Positions 6,669 through 14,536 of a stretch of 15,067 nucleotides of DNA are shown in pieces; the first letter of the stretch is position 1, and each line of letters starts with the position of its first letter. The stretch comes from Puniceicoccales bacterium. GTDB lineage: Bacteria > Verrucomicrobiota > Verrucomicrobiia > Opitutales > JAIRKQ01. The stretch covers positions 1 to 15,067 of the forward strand of contig JAITOW010000060.1 in the NCBI GenBank assembly GCA_031289835.1. Reading direction: 5' to 3'. The notes under the pieces are model-generated. The model saw nothing but the letters and a program-made list of their open reading frames with translations, searched no databases and was not told where the DNA came from. The position numbers were made by a program, and so were the translations under genes.

Positions 6669-8135
6669 TCAAATTTTTGGGTGCAAATTTTTGCATCCGT
6701 GAGCGGATTCAAACTCGTAGGCAAGCGACAAAATTTCGTGTTCCTTGAATGGCTTTCCGAGAATTTGCATTCCTATCGGCAAATTTGTACTTGACATCCC
6801 GCAGGGGATTGAAATTCCGCAGGTTCCGACCATGTTAGCTTGTACGGTAAATATGTCACACAGGTACATCTGCAACGGGTCGAATTTCTTTTTACCAAAC
6901 TCAAAGGCAACAGTCGGAGTAGTCGGGGCGATTATGGCGTTGACTTCGCCCAACACTCGCATGAAGTCATTCCTGATCAACGTACGGACTTTCTGCGCGT
7001 GCCGATAGTAGGAATCAAAATTTTCGTTGCTTAAAACGTAGGTTCCGAGCATGATTCTGCGCTTAACTTCCTCGCCAAAACCCTCACCGCGTGTCTTGAA
7101 ATATATGTCGATCGCGTTGCTGGTGGCTTTTGAGCGAAACCCATACCTTATTCCATCAAAGCGGGCGAGATTTGAGGAGGCTTCGGCGGTGGCAATGATG
7201 TAATAGGCCGGCATGACATATTTTGTCATTTCAAGGGACACTTCCACAATTTCATGGCCAGCTGATCGGTAAAACTCAATGGCATTTTCAAGGGCCTTCC
7301 TGACTTCGGAATCCAATCCACCCTGGAAATACTCCTTCGGCACACCTAATCTCTTTAGGGAACTAAACTTCGATAGTCCCGCCAAATAATTAGGCTTCCT
7401 AAATGGAAAGCTAGAAGAATCCTTTTTATCAATGCCCGCCATTACCTGGAAAAGCGACGCAACATCCTCCACCGAGCGCCCCATTGGCCCGATTTGGTCA
7501 AGGGAACTGGCAAATGCAACTAGTCCATAGCGACTGACAGCACCGTAGGATGGTTTAAGTCCACATATCCCGCAAAACGCTGCCGGCTGCCGAATCGATC
7601 CACCCGTATCGCTGCCCAGGGAGAGGATCGTTTCCCCTGCGGCCACGGCTGCGGCACTTCCTCCGCTGCTTCCGCCGGGCACACAGCCGATATTCCACGG
7701 GTTTGCGACCGGCTTGTAAGCGGAGTTTTCATTGGATGAACCCATGGCAAATTCGTCCATATTTAGCCGCCCCCACAGGACACATCCGGCCGCACGCAAA
7801 CGCTCGGTCACCGTCGCATCGTAGGGAGAAACAAAGTTTTCGAGAATTTTACTGCCGCAGGTCAATGGCTGCCCTTTTTCGGCGATGAGATCCTTCAAAC
7901 TAACGGGAATTCCGTCCAACACGCTCAATGGGCGGCCTTTTTTACGCCTAGCATCGGATTCTTCGGCCTCCCTCAACGTCTTGGCTTCGTCGAAGGATAA
8001 AAACGCACCGATTTTCGAGTCAATCTGCTTCGCCCGTTCGATAACGGCTTTTGCCAACTCCACCGACGAAATTTCGCGCCTATCAAGCATGGCGGATAAT
8101 CGTTGGGCAGACTTAAAAAATATTTCATCATCCAT
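6669..8135 (-). CDS. gatA: Asp-tRNA(Asn)/Glu-tRNA(Gln) amidotransferase subunit A
   Basis: A 488-residue amidase subunit that releases ammonia from glutamine for the conversion of Glu-tRNA(Gln) (and often Asp-tRNA(Asn)) to the amidated form, as part of GatCAB. The amidase-signature catalytic triad is present: Lys81 in VSLKDLI, Ser156 in GGSSGGSAAA and Ser180 in DTGGSIRQPA. The length is normal for GatA. The ATG at 8133-8135 follows the gatC stop after 8 bases; its Shine-Dalgarno is weak, so coupling to gatC is likely. gatB is not in the window. Presence of this complex suggests that Gln-tRNA is made by the indirect route, though whether glnS also exists cannot be seen here. Confidence 0.97.
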   Translation of the reverse strand: MDDEIFFKSAQRLSAMLDRREISSVELAKAVIERAKQIDSKIGAFLSFDEAKTLREAEESDARRKKGRPLSVLDGIPVSLKDLIAEKGQPLTCGSKILENFVSPYDATVTERLRAAGCVLWGRLNMDEFAMGSSNENSAYKPVANPWNIGCVPGGSSGGSAAAVAAGETILSLGSDTGGSIRQPAAFCGICGLKPSYGAVSRYGLVAFASSLDQIGPMGRSVEDVASLFQVMAGIDKKDSSSFPFRKPNYLAGLSKFSSLKRLGVPKEYFQGGLDSEVRKALENAIEFYRSAGHEIVEVSLEMTKYVMPAYYIIATAEASSNLARFDGIRYGFRSKATSNAIDIYFKTRGEGFGEEVKRRIMLGTYVLSNENFDSYYRHAQKVRTLIRNDFMRVLGEVNAIIAPTTPTVAFEFGKKKFDPLQMYLCDIFTVQANMVGTCGISIPCGMSSTNLPIGMQILGKPFKEHEILSLAYEFESAHGCKNLHPKI

Positions 8136-8143
8136 GGTAAAAT

Positions 8144-8434
8144 TTACTCAACAATTTTAGGCACAACGAACTGGTTATCGCGCTGTTCAGGGGCGTTCAA
8201 AAGTGCATCTTCCGCTGAAAACACGGGACCAACTTTGTCATCGCGCAAAACATTGTAAAGCGGGAACGCGTGCGCCGACTCCTCGACTCCCCCAACGTCT
8301 ACCCCGGACAACGTCTTAAAATAATCTAAAATTTCGTCCAAACTATCGATAATTTTCACCCTTTCGCTTCCCTCGAGTTCGATGCGGGCAAGAGTTGTCA
8401 AACGTTCAATATCTATGCGATTTTCCTCTGTCAT
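8144..8434 (-). CDS. gatC: Asp-tRNA(Asn)/Glu-tRNA(Gln) amidotransferase subunit C
   Basis: A 96-residue small subunit that wraps around GatA and helps stabilise the GatCAB complex. It shows the usual GatC pattern: IDIERLTTLARIEL near the N-terminus, then SLDEILDYFKTLSGVDVGGV, then LRDDKVGP, and a C-terminal NAPEQRDNQFVVPKIVE. Full length for the family. The ATG overlaps the pheT stop by 4 bases (ATGA), and GAGG at 8443-8446 lies 8 bases upstream as a Shine-Dalgarno inside pheT. Both point to translational coupling with pheT. gatA follows after 8 bases. Confidence 0.95.
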   Translation of the reverse strand: MTEENRIDIERLTTLARIELEGSERVKIIDSLDEILDYFKTLSGVDVGGVEESAHAFPLYNVLRDDKVGPVFSAEDALLNAPEQRDNQFVVPKIVE

Positions 8435-10848
8435 TGGAGCTTCCTCATTGCGTAAAATTCGTCCAATTCGCGCTGGCTGGCGTCGAACAATCGCTGGACC
8501 TCTTCGTCAGTGAGGGTTCGCTCGCTGGACCTAAAGCCAATCTCAAACCCAAGTGCCTTTCTATCCGAGCCAATGCGCTCGCCGGAATAGATGTCGAACA
8601 TCTTGACGTACTCCATTTCCACGTGCGGTACCAGAAATTTTTTGACACATTTTTCCAACACATGCCGAACGTCACCGGCAAGCTCCCCATTCGGAACAAC
8701 CAGCGAAATATCCTTCGAAATCCTTGGAAACTGGCTGAATGGCTTGTAAAAACACTTCGCAGACTTTCTTTCGAAAACGGAATCGGCGATTATCACCTCT
8801 GCTGCCAAAACACTGCGTTTCAGATCAAAGAAAGATTTCAGCGTTCTTTTGTTCAGCAATCCGCAACGAACGTTTATCCCCGAACGGGACAAATGGCAAT
8901 ACTCCGCCGCGTACTCCGGCTGCCAAATTTTGCTGTCCAAAATTGCCCGCAGATCGATCTGCTTCGTGTCCAAAATATTGCCCAAAACGTCGAAGCACAG
9001 CTTCTTCGTATGGCAAAAATTTACAGCGTGGGGATCGGGGAAGGTGCGATCCAAGCTGCTTTCGAGCGCAATTAGGCTCACGGCCAAGCACTCGTTAAAT
9101 TCGCCATCAATTTTGATCCCAACTTTGCCTATCTCGAAAAATTGACCGTCAAAATTGCCATTTTGGATATTAAAACGAAGCGTCGATAGCAGACCCGGGA
9201 TCAAAGATTCGCGGTAACAGTTTTGGTCGGACAGGAGTGGATTGCTCAAATTTATGCAGCTTCCCTCGCCGTACAAGGCCTCCAATAGGGCGGAATCACC
9301 CAATGAATAATTGTAGCACTCAAAGAAGCCGTGGTTTGCCAGTAATTGGCGCGTTTTTGCGCAAAATGAGTGCGGCTTAGCATCATTCCTGCGAACACTG
9401 GTAAGCCTTACTGCACCCCCTGGAATTTTGTCGGTTCCGTACACGCGCAGGCATTCTTCAACGATATCTATGGGTAGCGCCACATCGTGGCGATGCGAAG
9501 GAACTGTGATGTCGAAAACGCCGCCGCTAAATTTTGCATCAAACCCAAGTGCGGAGAGGATTTTCGATATGTACTCGCCGCCAATCCCAAAACCAAGATG
9601 GCGCGTTATAAATTCGTGCCCAACTTTCATTTCCAGAGGCCTATGGCTGCACTCCCTGGCAACGCTTTTTTGAACATATTCCCCGCCACACATGTCCAGG
9701 ACCATCCCGACGACCCTGTTGCCGGCGTGTTCGCAGGCACAGGCATCCACCGAACGGGCGAATCTATGGGAACTATCCGTCGAAATACCCAGCGTCCGGG
9801 ACGAGCGCATGATCGCAGCGGAATTGAAACGGGCACTTTCTATCAAAATATCCGTGGTAGAGCCATCTACCTCCGCGTCGATGCTGCCAATTATTCCGGC
9901 GATGACCAAAGGCCGCTTGGAATCGGCAATTACGGTAACATCGCGGTTCAGCGCATGTTTTTTGCCATCGAGCCCAAGTACCGATTCACCGTCCCCGGCA
10001 TACCTGATGTTCAATTTTCGGTCAGCTATCTTGCTCAAATCAAAGGCGTGCAGAGGGTTGCCTGTCTCGAGCATGACCCAATTGCAGATGTCCACGACGT
10101 TATTTATGGACTTCATCCCCGAAGATTTCAAGTCGTCCACCAACCAATCCGAACTGGGACCAATTTTCACGCCCTCCACGCAAAAGGCATAGTAACACGA
10201 ACAATTATCAGATTCCACTTCGATGTTGCCGATGCATTCCGCAGGGCGCGAAATCTCAGGAATTTTGAACGGTGGAAGCTGCAATTGCTTGCCGAGCTTG
10301 CAGGCCAACTCACGGGCTATGCCCACGTAACTCAAACAATCGCCGCGGTTTGCCGTTATTCCCAGATCAAAAATCACATCGCTTAGAATATTCAAAACAT
10401 CGTGCAAATTGGCCCCAACGGGAGTTGTGCGGTCCAAAATCAATAAACCCGAATGATCATTGCCGATGCCCAGCTCCCGACCGCTACACATCATACCGTC
10501 GGACTGCACACCCCGCAGAGTACTATCACCTATGTTTACTCCACCGGGCAAAACGGTCCAAGGCAAAGCCACCGGAACGTGATCTAACAATTTAAAATTT
10601 TTCGCACCGCAAACGATCTGCCGCACGTCATCCTTCCCCACGCAAACCCGGCACACTGATAATTTATCGGCGTTTGGATGCTGCTCGATCTCTCGAATTT
10701 CCCCAACGACTAGCGTGCTCTGCCGCGGTAATCCGATATGCTCAATGCCCTCCACTTCAAAACCAAGCGAAGTAAGAATGTCGGATAATGCCCCAACACC
10801 TACGTCAACATCCACGTAGCGCTTGAGCCAATTCAAACCTATTTTCAT
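8431..10848 (-). CDS. pheT: Phenylalanine-tRNA ligase beta subunit
   Basis: An 805-residue subunit of the alpha2-beta2 phenylalanyl-tRNA synthetase. All expected domains are visible in order: the N-terminal MKIGLNWLKRYVDVD, an EMAP-like OB domain (IEQHPNADKLSVCRV, CGAKNF; about 40-150), the B3/4 editing domain (about 205-370, SINNVVDICNWVMLETGNPL), the B5 domain (about 400-475), the core-like domain (NPLLSDQNCYRESLIPGLL, about 545), and a C-terminal anticodon-binding FDX-ACB domain (FPRISKDISLVVP to RTLTDEEV). The length is normal. The gene starts 28 bases after the GT9 stop and overlaps gatC by 4 bases. pheS, often the direct upstream partner, is absent here. A Shine-Dalgarno at proper spacing is not seen. 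Confidence 0.97.
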   Translation of the reverse strand: MKIGLNWLKRYVDVDVGVGALSDILTSLGFEVEGIEHIGLPRQSTLVVGEIREIEQHPNADKLSVCRVCVGKDDVRQIVCGAKNFKLLDHVPVALPWTVLPGGVNIGDSTLRGVQSDGMMCSGRELGIGNDHSGLLILDRTTPVGANLHDVLNILSDVIFDLGITANRGDCLSYVGIARELACKLGKQLQLPPFKIPEISRPAECIGNIEVESDNCSCYYAFCVEGVKIGPSSDWLVDDLKSSGMKSINNVVDICNWVMLETGNPLHAFDLSKIADRKLNIRYAGDGESVLGLDGKKHALNRDVTVIADSKRPLVIAGIIGSIDAEVDGSTTDILIESARFNSAAIMRSSRTLGISTDSSHRFARSVDACACEHAGNRVVGMVLDMCGGEYVQKSVARECSHRPLEMKVGHEFITRHLGFGIGGEYISKILSALGFDAKFSGGVFDITVPSHRHDVALPIDIVEECLRVYGTDKIPGGAVRLTSVRRNDAKPHSFCAKTRQLLANHGFFECYNYSLGDSALLEALYGEGSCINLSNPLLSDQNCYRESLIPGLLSTLRFNIQNGNFDGQFFEIGKVGIKIDGEFNECLAVSLIALESSLDRTFPDPHAVNFCHTKKLCFDVLGNILDTKQIDLRAILDSKIWQPEYAAEYCHLSRSGINVRCGLLNKRTLKSFFDLKRSVLAAEVIIADSVFERKSAKCFYKPFSQFPRISKDISLVVPNGELAGDVRHVLEKCVKKFLVPHVEMEYVKMFDIYSGERIGSDRKALGFEIGFRSSERTLTDEEVQRLFDASQRELDEFYAMRKLQ

Positions 10849-10876
10849 ATGCAGTGTTATGGATTCCTAACGAAAT

Positions 10877-11800
10877 TTAGTGGCCACGCAAGAAATTATC
10901 GATTCGAATGGTGCATGCGCCGAAAACATCTTTCACGGACAGATCCCTAAGATTTTTATTCGACAGAATTGTGTGATGGTCGCAGTTTACCGGATACGGC
11001 CCATATTTCCGAAAATCCGTCGGACCAAATAACGCAACAACCATTTTCCGCAAGGCCGCCCCAATGTGCATCGGCGCACTATCATTCGCAACGACCAGTT
11101 CACAATGCTTGATCAGATCCAGAATATCGCTCAAACTTGTTTTCCCCGTTAAATCTACGACGTTGGTCTGTAAAAATTTCGAGTTCGCGGGACTCTGCCC
11201 TGCAATCACGACCCGTAGTTTCGGATACGCGTCGGCTAAATTTTGCGCCAACTCATGAAAAAATGGCCACCGCTTTTCGGGCCTCCTGCTATCGGGAAAC
11301 AATAAAATATACAGCCCTTCAAAATGATAGGAACCCTTACCCGTATCAAAGTCCAATGCGTACTCGAATTTCGGCTCCAAACCAAATTTTGGCAAAAATT
11401 GCAGCAAAATATCAACGGCATGGGGGGAGTCAGCCCGTGCGACTTTTTCACCGTAAAATATGCGCGAAAATTCCCGGGAATCGCAGCGGCCAATCTTTCT
11501 GTTAGACCTTGCGGCAAAGATCATGAGCCCGGAACGCGCCAAACCCTGCATGTCCAGGACAGCGTCGTATTGCCGCCTGCGTATCGACCCCAATAGTTTA
11601 AAAAAAGCTAAAACTCCGGCTCTCCGACGAAACAAATATATCCGATCAACGATCCCCGAAGACTCGACAACACCGGCAAAACAATCGCGAACAACCCAGT
11701 CAACTTGCAAACCGTTGATGTGTTTTTTCATGATTGCCACAACTTGCAACCCGTGCACAATATCACCCAAGCTGGACGGCTTTATAACCAGTATGCGCAT
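10877..11800 (-). CDS. GT9-family glycosyltransferase (probable LPS heptosyltransferase I)
   Basis: A 307-residue glycosyltransferase of family 9, which transfers ADP-activated heptose to the LPS inner core at the cytoplasmic face of the inner membrane. The N-terminus MRILVIKPSSLGDIVHGLQV is typical of the WaaC/WaaF group, with the glycine-aspartate acceptor loop. The C-terminal donor-site motif is present as ANDSAPMHIGAALRKMVVAL followed by FGPTDFRKYGPYP. The length is close to that of WaaC, and a heptosyltransferase II domain sits in the divergent neighbour, so heptosyltransferase I is the best guess; the exact acceptor is inference. The ATG at 11798-11800 fits the family start but lacks a clear Shine-Dalgarno. 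It heads the minus-strand block that continues into pheT, gatC and gatA. Confidence 0.88.
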   Translation of the reverse strand: MRILVIKPSSLGDIVHGLQVVAIMKKHINGLQVDWVVRDCFAGVVESSGIVDRIYLFRRRAGVLAFFKLLGSIRRRQYDAVLDMQGLARSGLMIFAARSNRKIGRCDSREFSRIFYGEKVARADSPHAVDILLQFLPKFGLEPKFEYALDFDTGKGSYHFEGLYILLFPDSRRPEKRWPFFHELAQNLADAYPKLRVVIAGQSPANSKFLQTNVVDLTGKTSLSDILDLIKHCELVVANDSAPMHIGAALRKMVVALFGPTDFRKYGPYPVNCDHHTILSNKNLRDLSVKDVFGACTIRIDNFLRGH

Positions 11801-11872
11801 AAAAAACTTGCATTGTTTTTATCTTAGTAATACGAATGGTCAATTGTCAAATTTTGAGCAATCGGAGATAGC
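11801..11872. promoter_or_regulatory. Divergent promoter region between the two heptosyltransferase genes
   Basis: This 72-base AT-rich gap must contain start signals for both LPS genes unless they are read from further away. On the minus strand a perfect TTGACA (11845-11850) is followed after 15 bases by TACTAA (11824-11829), a weak -10. On the plus strand TTGCAT near 11808 and TACGAA near 11831 are a poor pair. A perfect palindrome TCAAA-T-TTTGA at 11847-11857 overlaps the minus-strand -35 and could be an operator. Confidence 0.4.
11864..11867 (+). promoter_or_regulatory. Shine-Dalgarno GGAG fixing the GTG start of the fusion gene
   Basis: GGAG lies 5 bases before the GTG at 11873. With the family-like N-terminus that begins right after it, this supports GTG as the true start rather than a later ATG. 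Confidence 0.75.
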
Positions 11873-13825
11873 GTGATACTATTGTTTTTGTTAAAGGGCC
11901 TCGGATTTATCATATCGCGGCTGCCAAATAACATAATAAGAGGCATCGGTGTAACGGTTGGAATGTTGGCGTTTTGGACTATGCCGAAAAGGCGGCAAAT
12001 AACCCTATCCAATCTGTACCACGCATTTCCAGATGAAAGCGAGAAATGGCGATCCAGAGTGGCAAGGGAAAGTTTTTGTAGGATGATAGAGCTGGGCTTG
12101 TTGGCCGTTTCCTGCAAATATTTGTCCAGATCCCGCATTGCCGATAGCTTCACGGCATCGCAGTCACTCATTCGCACGATAAATAATATAAACAAAAGTG
12201 ACCGCGGAGCATTGATCCTTGTGCCCCACGTATCTTTGATGGAGTCGGCCACAATGATACCGGCAATTGTGGGAGTGAAATGCCCACGGATAGGCGTGAT
12301 TTACCGTCCGTTTAACAGCAAGCCGTTGGAAAAATTCATCAAAAAGTCGAGGGAAAGGTTCGGCATTAAATTGCTCTCCAGAAAATCCGGCATCATCGAG
12401 GCCATGAGGCTCCTGCGGGAAAAGGGAGTGGTTGCGCTGCTTTTCGATCAAAACGCAGGTTGCAGTGGATACACAACGACGTTTTTTGATCGGTGCGCAC
12501 AGGCAACGGAACTTCCGGGCATACTCGCAGCTAAGTACGATGTGCCCGTGTACTGCCTATATCCCGATAGGATCGACACTTGGAAGGCGGAATTAAAGAT
12601 CAAAAAGCTCTGCCAATCGTGCAAAGCTCCCGTGGAATTAATCGTTGCAGCTAATGGGTGGTTGAGAGATAAATTGTGTGCGAGCGAGAGCGCCTGCGCC
12701 GACTGGCTATGGGCCCACGATCGCTGGAAAATCACCTTCAACAATCCTAGAATTTTATCCCTCGGCAAATCGAGAAATTGGCTACACGAAACCAAACAGC
12801 TATTAGAATATAAGACGTTTCCGAAAAAATTCAGGGTATTTGTTCGAATGCCAAATTGGTTGGGAGATGTGGTGATGGCCATACCCGTATTGCGCGCTCT
12901 GAAAACTTCCCGACCGGATGTGGAGCTCACATTGCTGTGCCAACCGCAATTCATAGAACTACTTAGCAAGTTGAACCTGGCCGAACGGTTCATCGAATTA
13001 CCAGAAAAAAATTCAGGTTATTTTTTCAAATTTTTCAAGTACAGAAAACTTTACCCGGACGTTCACATTGTCCTCACAAATTCCCTGCGCAGCGACGCCG
13101 AGGCGTACATAATTAACGCCACCGTCCGACTCGGCATGGACAATGGTAGCCAACGCACACTGCTGACCGATGTTTTCAATTTCGGCCCAAATTTTGATCG
13201 ATCCAGCGTCCATCAAACGAGAATATTGAGCACATTTCTCAGGACATACGGCCTCAAGAGTAACATCAACTTCACGCCGTATAGGATGTGCATGGAGGTG
13301 AGTCCCGAATGTTTCTCAAGGCATTCAATCGGAGTGATTTGCGGATCATCGAACAATCCATCGAAGCGCTGGCCAATAACCCACTGGAGGGTGCTGATCG
13401 AGCGGCTCCTAAGCTATTACCCGGGCATACAGGTCAAGTTATATGGGACGGCTTTGGATTCCAAATTGGCCGATAAAATTGTGTTGGGGCTTGGTAGATA
13501 TAACGTCAAGCAACTGTGTGGAACAACCACCTTGACCGAGCTTGGCGAAAGTATGCAGGCTGACGATTTGGTCGTTTCGGGGGACACCGGAGGCATGCAC
13601 ATCGCAAACATGTTTGGCAGGCCGGTTGTGTGCATATACGGCCCAACGAATTCCGTGCATACGGGGCCAATTTTTAATGCCAAAAGGACGATAATTTACC
13701 CGGAGGGCTGCTCCTTTAAGGGCGGATTCCCAATAAAAGACGTTTCCGTGGACCAGGTGTTCACAGCAATTGCGTCAATCATGGATAACATCATTCCCCC
13801 GGGAACCTTAAGCATGATGTACTAA
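11873..13825 (+). CDS. Fusion protein: lipid A acyltransferase (LpxL-like) + heptosyltransferase II (WaaF-like)
   Basis: A 650-residue protein with two complete enzyme domains. Residues 1 to about 290 are a lysophospholipid-type acyltransferase of the LpxL/HtrB family: a hydrophobic N-terminal anchor (LLFLLKGLGFIISRLP), the catalytic HX4E motif HVSLME (His119, Glu124), YRPFNSKPLEKFIKK, LLFDQNAG, and the terminal WLWAHDRWK with His282. This family adds secondary acyl chains to Kdo-lipid A precursors. After a linker (about 291-319), residues 320-650 are a GT9 heptosyltransferase: RMPNWLGDVVMAIPVLRALK, then GSSNNPSKRWPITHWRVLIE, then SGDTGGMHIANMFGRPVV and CIYGPTNSVHTGP, the pattern of WaaF. No stop or frameshift divides the halves. 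Both steps act on the same growing molecule at the inner membrane, so the fusion makes sense, but the order of reactions and specificity are inferred. It is transcribed alone and ends in a terminator. Confidence 0.92.
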   Translation: MILLFLLKGLGFIISRLPNNIIRGIGVTVGMLAFWTMPKRRQITLSNLYHAFPDESEKWRSRVARESFCRMIELGLLAVSCKYLSRSRIADSFTASQSLIRTINNINKSDRGALILVPHVSLMESATMIPAIVGVKCPRIGVIYRPFNSKPLEKFIKKSRERFGIKLLSRKSGIIEAMRLLREKGVVALLFDQNAGCSGYTTTFFDRCAQATELPGILAAKYDVPVYCLYPDRIDTWKAELKIKKLCQSCKAPVELIVAANGWLRDKLCASESACADWLWAHDRWKITFNNPRILSLGKSRNWLHETKQLLEYKTFPKKFRVFVRMPNWLGDVVMAIPVLRALKTSRPDVELTLLCQPQFIELLSKLNLAERFIELPEKNSGYFFKFFKYRKLYPDVHIVLTNSLRSDAEAYIINATVRLGMDNGSQRTLLTDVFNFGPNFDRSSVHQTRILSTFLRTYGLKSNINFTPYRMCMEVSPECFSRHSIGVICGSSNNPSKRWPITHWRVLIERLLSYYPGIQVKLYGTALDSKLADKIVLGLGRYNVKQLCGTTTLTELGESMQADDLVVSGDTGGMHIANMFGRPVVCIYGPTNSVHTGPIFNAKRTIIYPEGCSFKGGFPIKDVSVDQVFTAIASIMDNIIPPGTLSMMY

Positions 13826-13901
13826 CTGTAAGGTCTCGCGGTGAAAAATTTGAAACACCAATCTCGGTATTGCCCTGTAAACTTTCATTGCAAATCCAGG
13901 C

Positions 13902-13921
13902 ATGCTTGCAAAGCATTTTTT
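13902..13921 (+). terminator. Rho-independent terminator after the fusion gene
   Basis: The stem ATGCTT (13902-13907) and AAGCAT (13911-13916) with loop GCA is directly followed by a run of T to 13921. It is 77 bases after the stop of the acyltransferase-heptosyltransferase gene. On the opposite strand there is no T run after the stem, so it should not stop transcripts coming from tRNA-Leu. Confidence 0.75.
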
Positions 13922-14013
13922 GCAAAATTTCAAATTTTTTACAAATTCTACAAAGCTCATTGAACCCAATAGCGGCCCTTGTTCCCTAATATTTCAATTC
14001 CTTCGTTTAGGTA

Positions 14014-14098
14014 TGGTGCTCGAGGAGGGAGTCGAACCCTCACGCCGTGAGGCACAAGATCCTAAGTCTTGCGTGTATGCCAATTTCACCACTCGAGC
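14014..14098 (-). tRNA. tRNA-Leu (anticodon TAG)
   Basis: A class II tRNA on the minus strand. The acceptor GCTCGAG pairs perfectly with CTCGAGC, the discriminator is A, and CCA is encoded (14014-14016). The anticodon stem CAAGA/TCTTG holds the loop CTTAGGA, giving anticodon TAG for leucine CTA/CTN codons. The long variable arm TGCCTCACGGCGTGA and the T-arm GAGGG/CCCTC region with TTCGACT fit tRNA-Leu. It lies 33 bases after the ndk stop on the same strand and may share its transcript; no terminator of its own is obvious. Confidence 0.96.
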
Positions 14099-14131
14099 AA
14101 AATAGCCGAAAACATTTTAATAATAAAAATT

Positions 14132-14536
14132 TTATCTTTCGCCGAAAAAGCGCTGAATTTCGGCTTCAGCGGCTTCTTTGGAATCCGATGCGTGGGCGAT
14201 ATTGCGCATCTTATCGGTGCCAAAATCACCGCGAATGGTCCCCGGCAGGGCTTGCCGAGAATCCGTTGGTCCCAGAAGTATTCTTACCCTGGGAATCGCA
14301 TTGTCTCCCTCGACTACCATGGCGATAACCGGGCCTGAGCTCATGAATTCGACAATTTCCGGAAAGAACGGTAAATGAGCAATATGTGCGTAGTGTTCGT
14401 TGAGTATTTTCCCGTCGAGGTGCATCACCTTGCAATCCACAATGTTCAATCCGACCCGCTCAAAGCGTGTAATAATTTTCCCCACCAAGCGCTTCTCCAT
14501 GCAATCCGGTTTAAGTATCACCAAAGATTTTTCCAT
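14132..14536 (-). CDS. ndk: Nucleoside diphosphate kinase
   Basis: A 134-residue enzyme that transfers the gamma phosphate from ATP to other NDPs and so balances the NTP pools. The N-terminus MEKSLVILKPDCMEKRLVGK is the family start, and the active-site motif NIAHASDS carries the phospho-accepting His115 (the usual HGSD has an alanine in place of glycine, a known variant). The start at 14534-14536 is chosen because AGGAG at 14544-14548 lies 7 bases upstream and the family begins exactly there. However, the frame is open for a further 36 codons to an ATG at 14644, and that extension looks like a signal peptide (separate entry). The gene follows ychF and precedes tRNA-Leu, all on one strand. 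Confidence 0.95.
   Translation of the reverse strand: MEKSLVILKPDCMEKRLVGKIITRFERVGLNIVDCKVMHLDGKILNEHYAHIAHLPFFPEIVEFMSSGPVIAMVVEGDNAIPRVRILLGPTDSRQALPGTIRGDFGTDKMRNIAHASDSKEAAEAEIQRFFGER

Noticed and set aside
9487..10386. 299-codon plus-strand frame opposite pheT
   Set aside because: It is long, but antisense to conserved pheT domains and has no family resemblance, so it is a mirror of the real gene.
13902..14105. 67-codon plus-strand frame containing EEGVEPSRREAQDPKS
   Set aside because: It is an antisense reading of tRNA-Leu plus the terminator region; this peptide is another familiar tRNA artefact.
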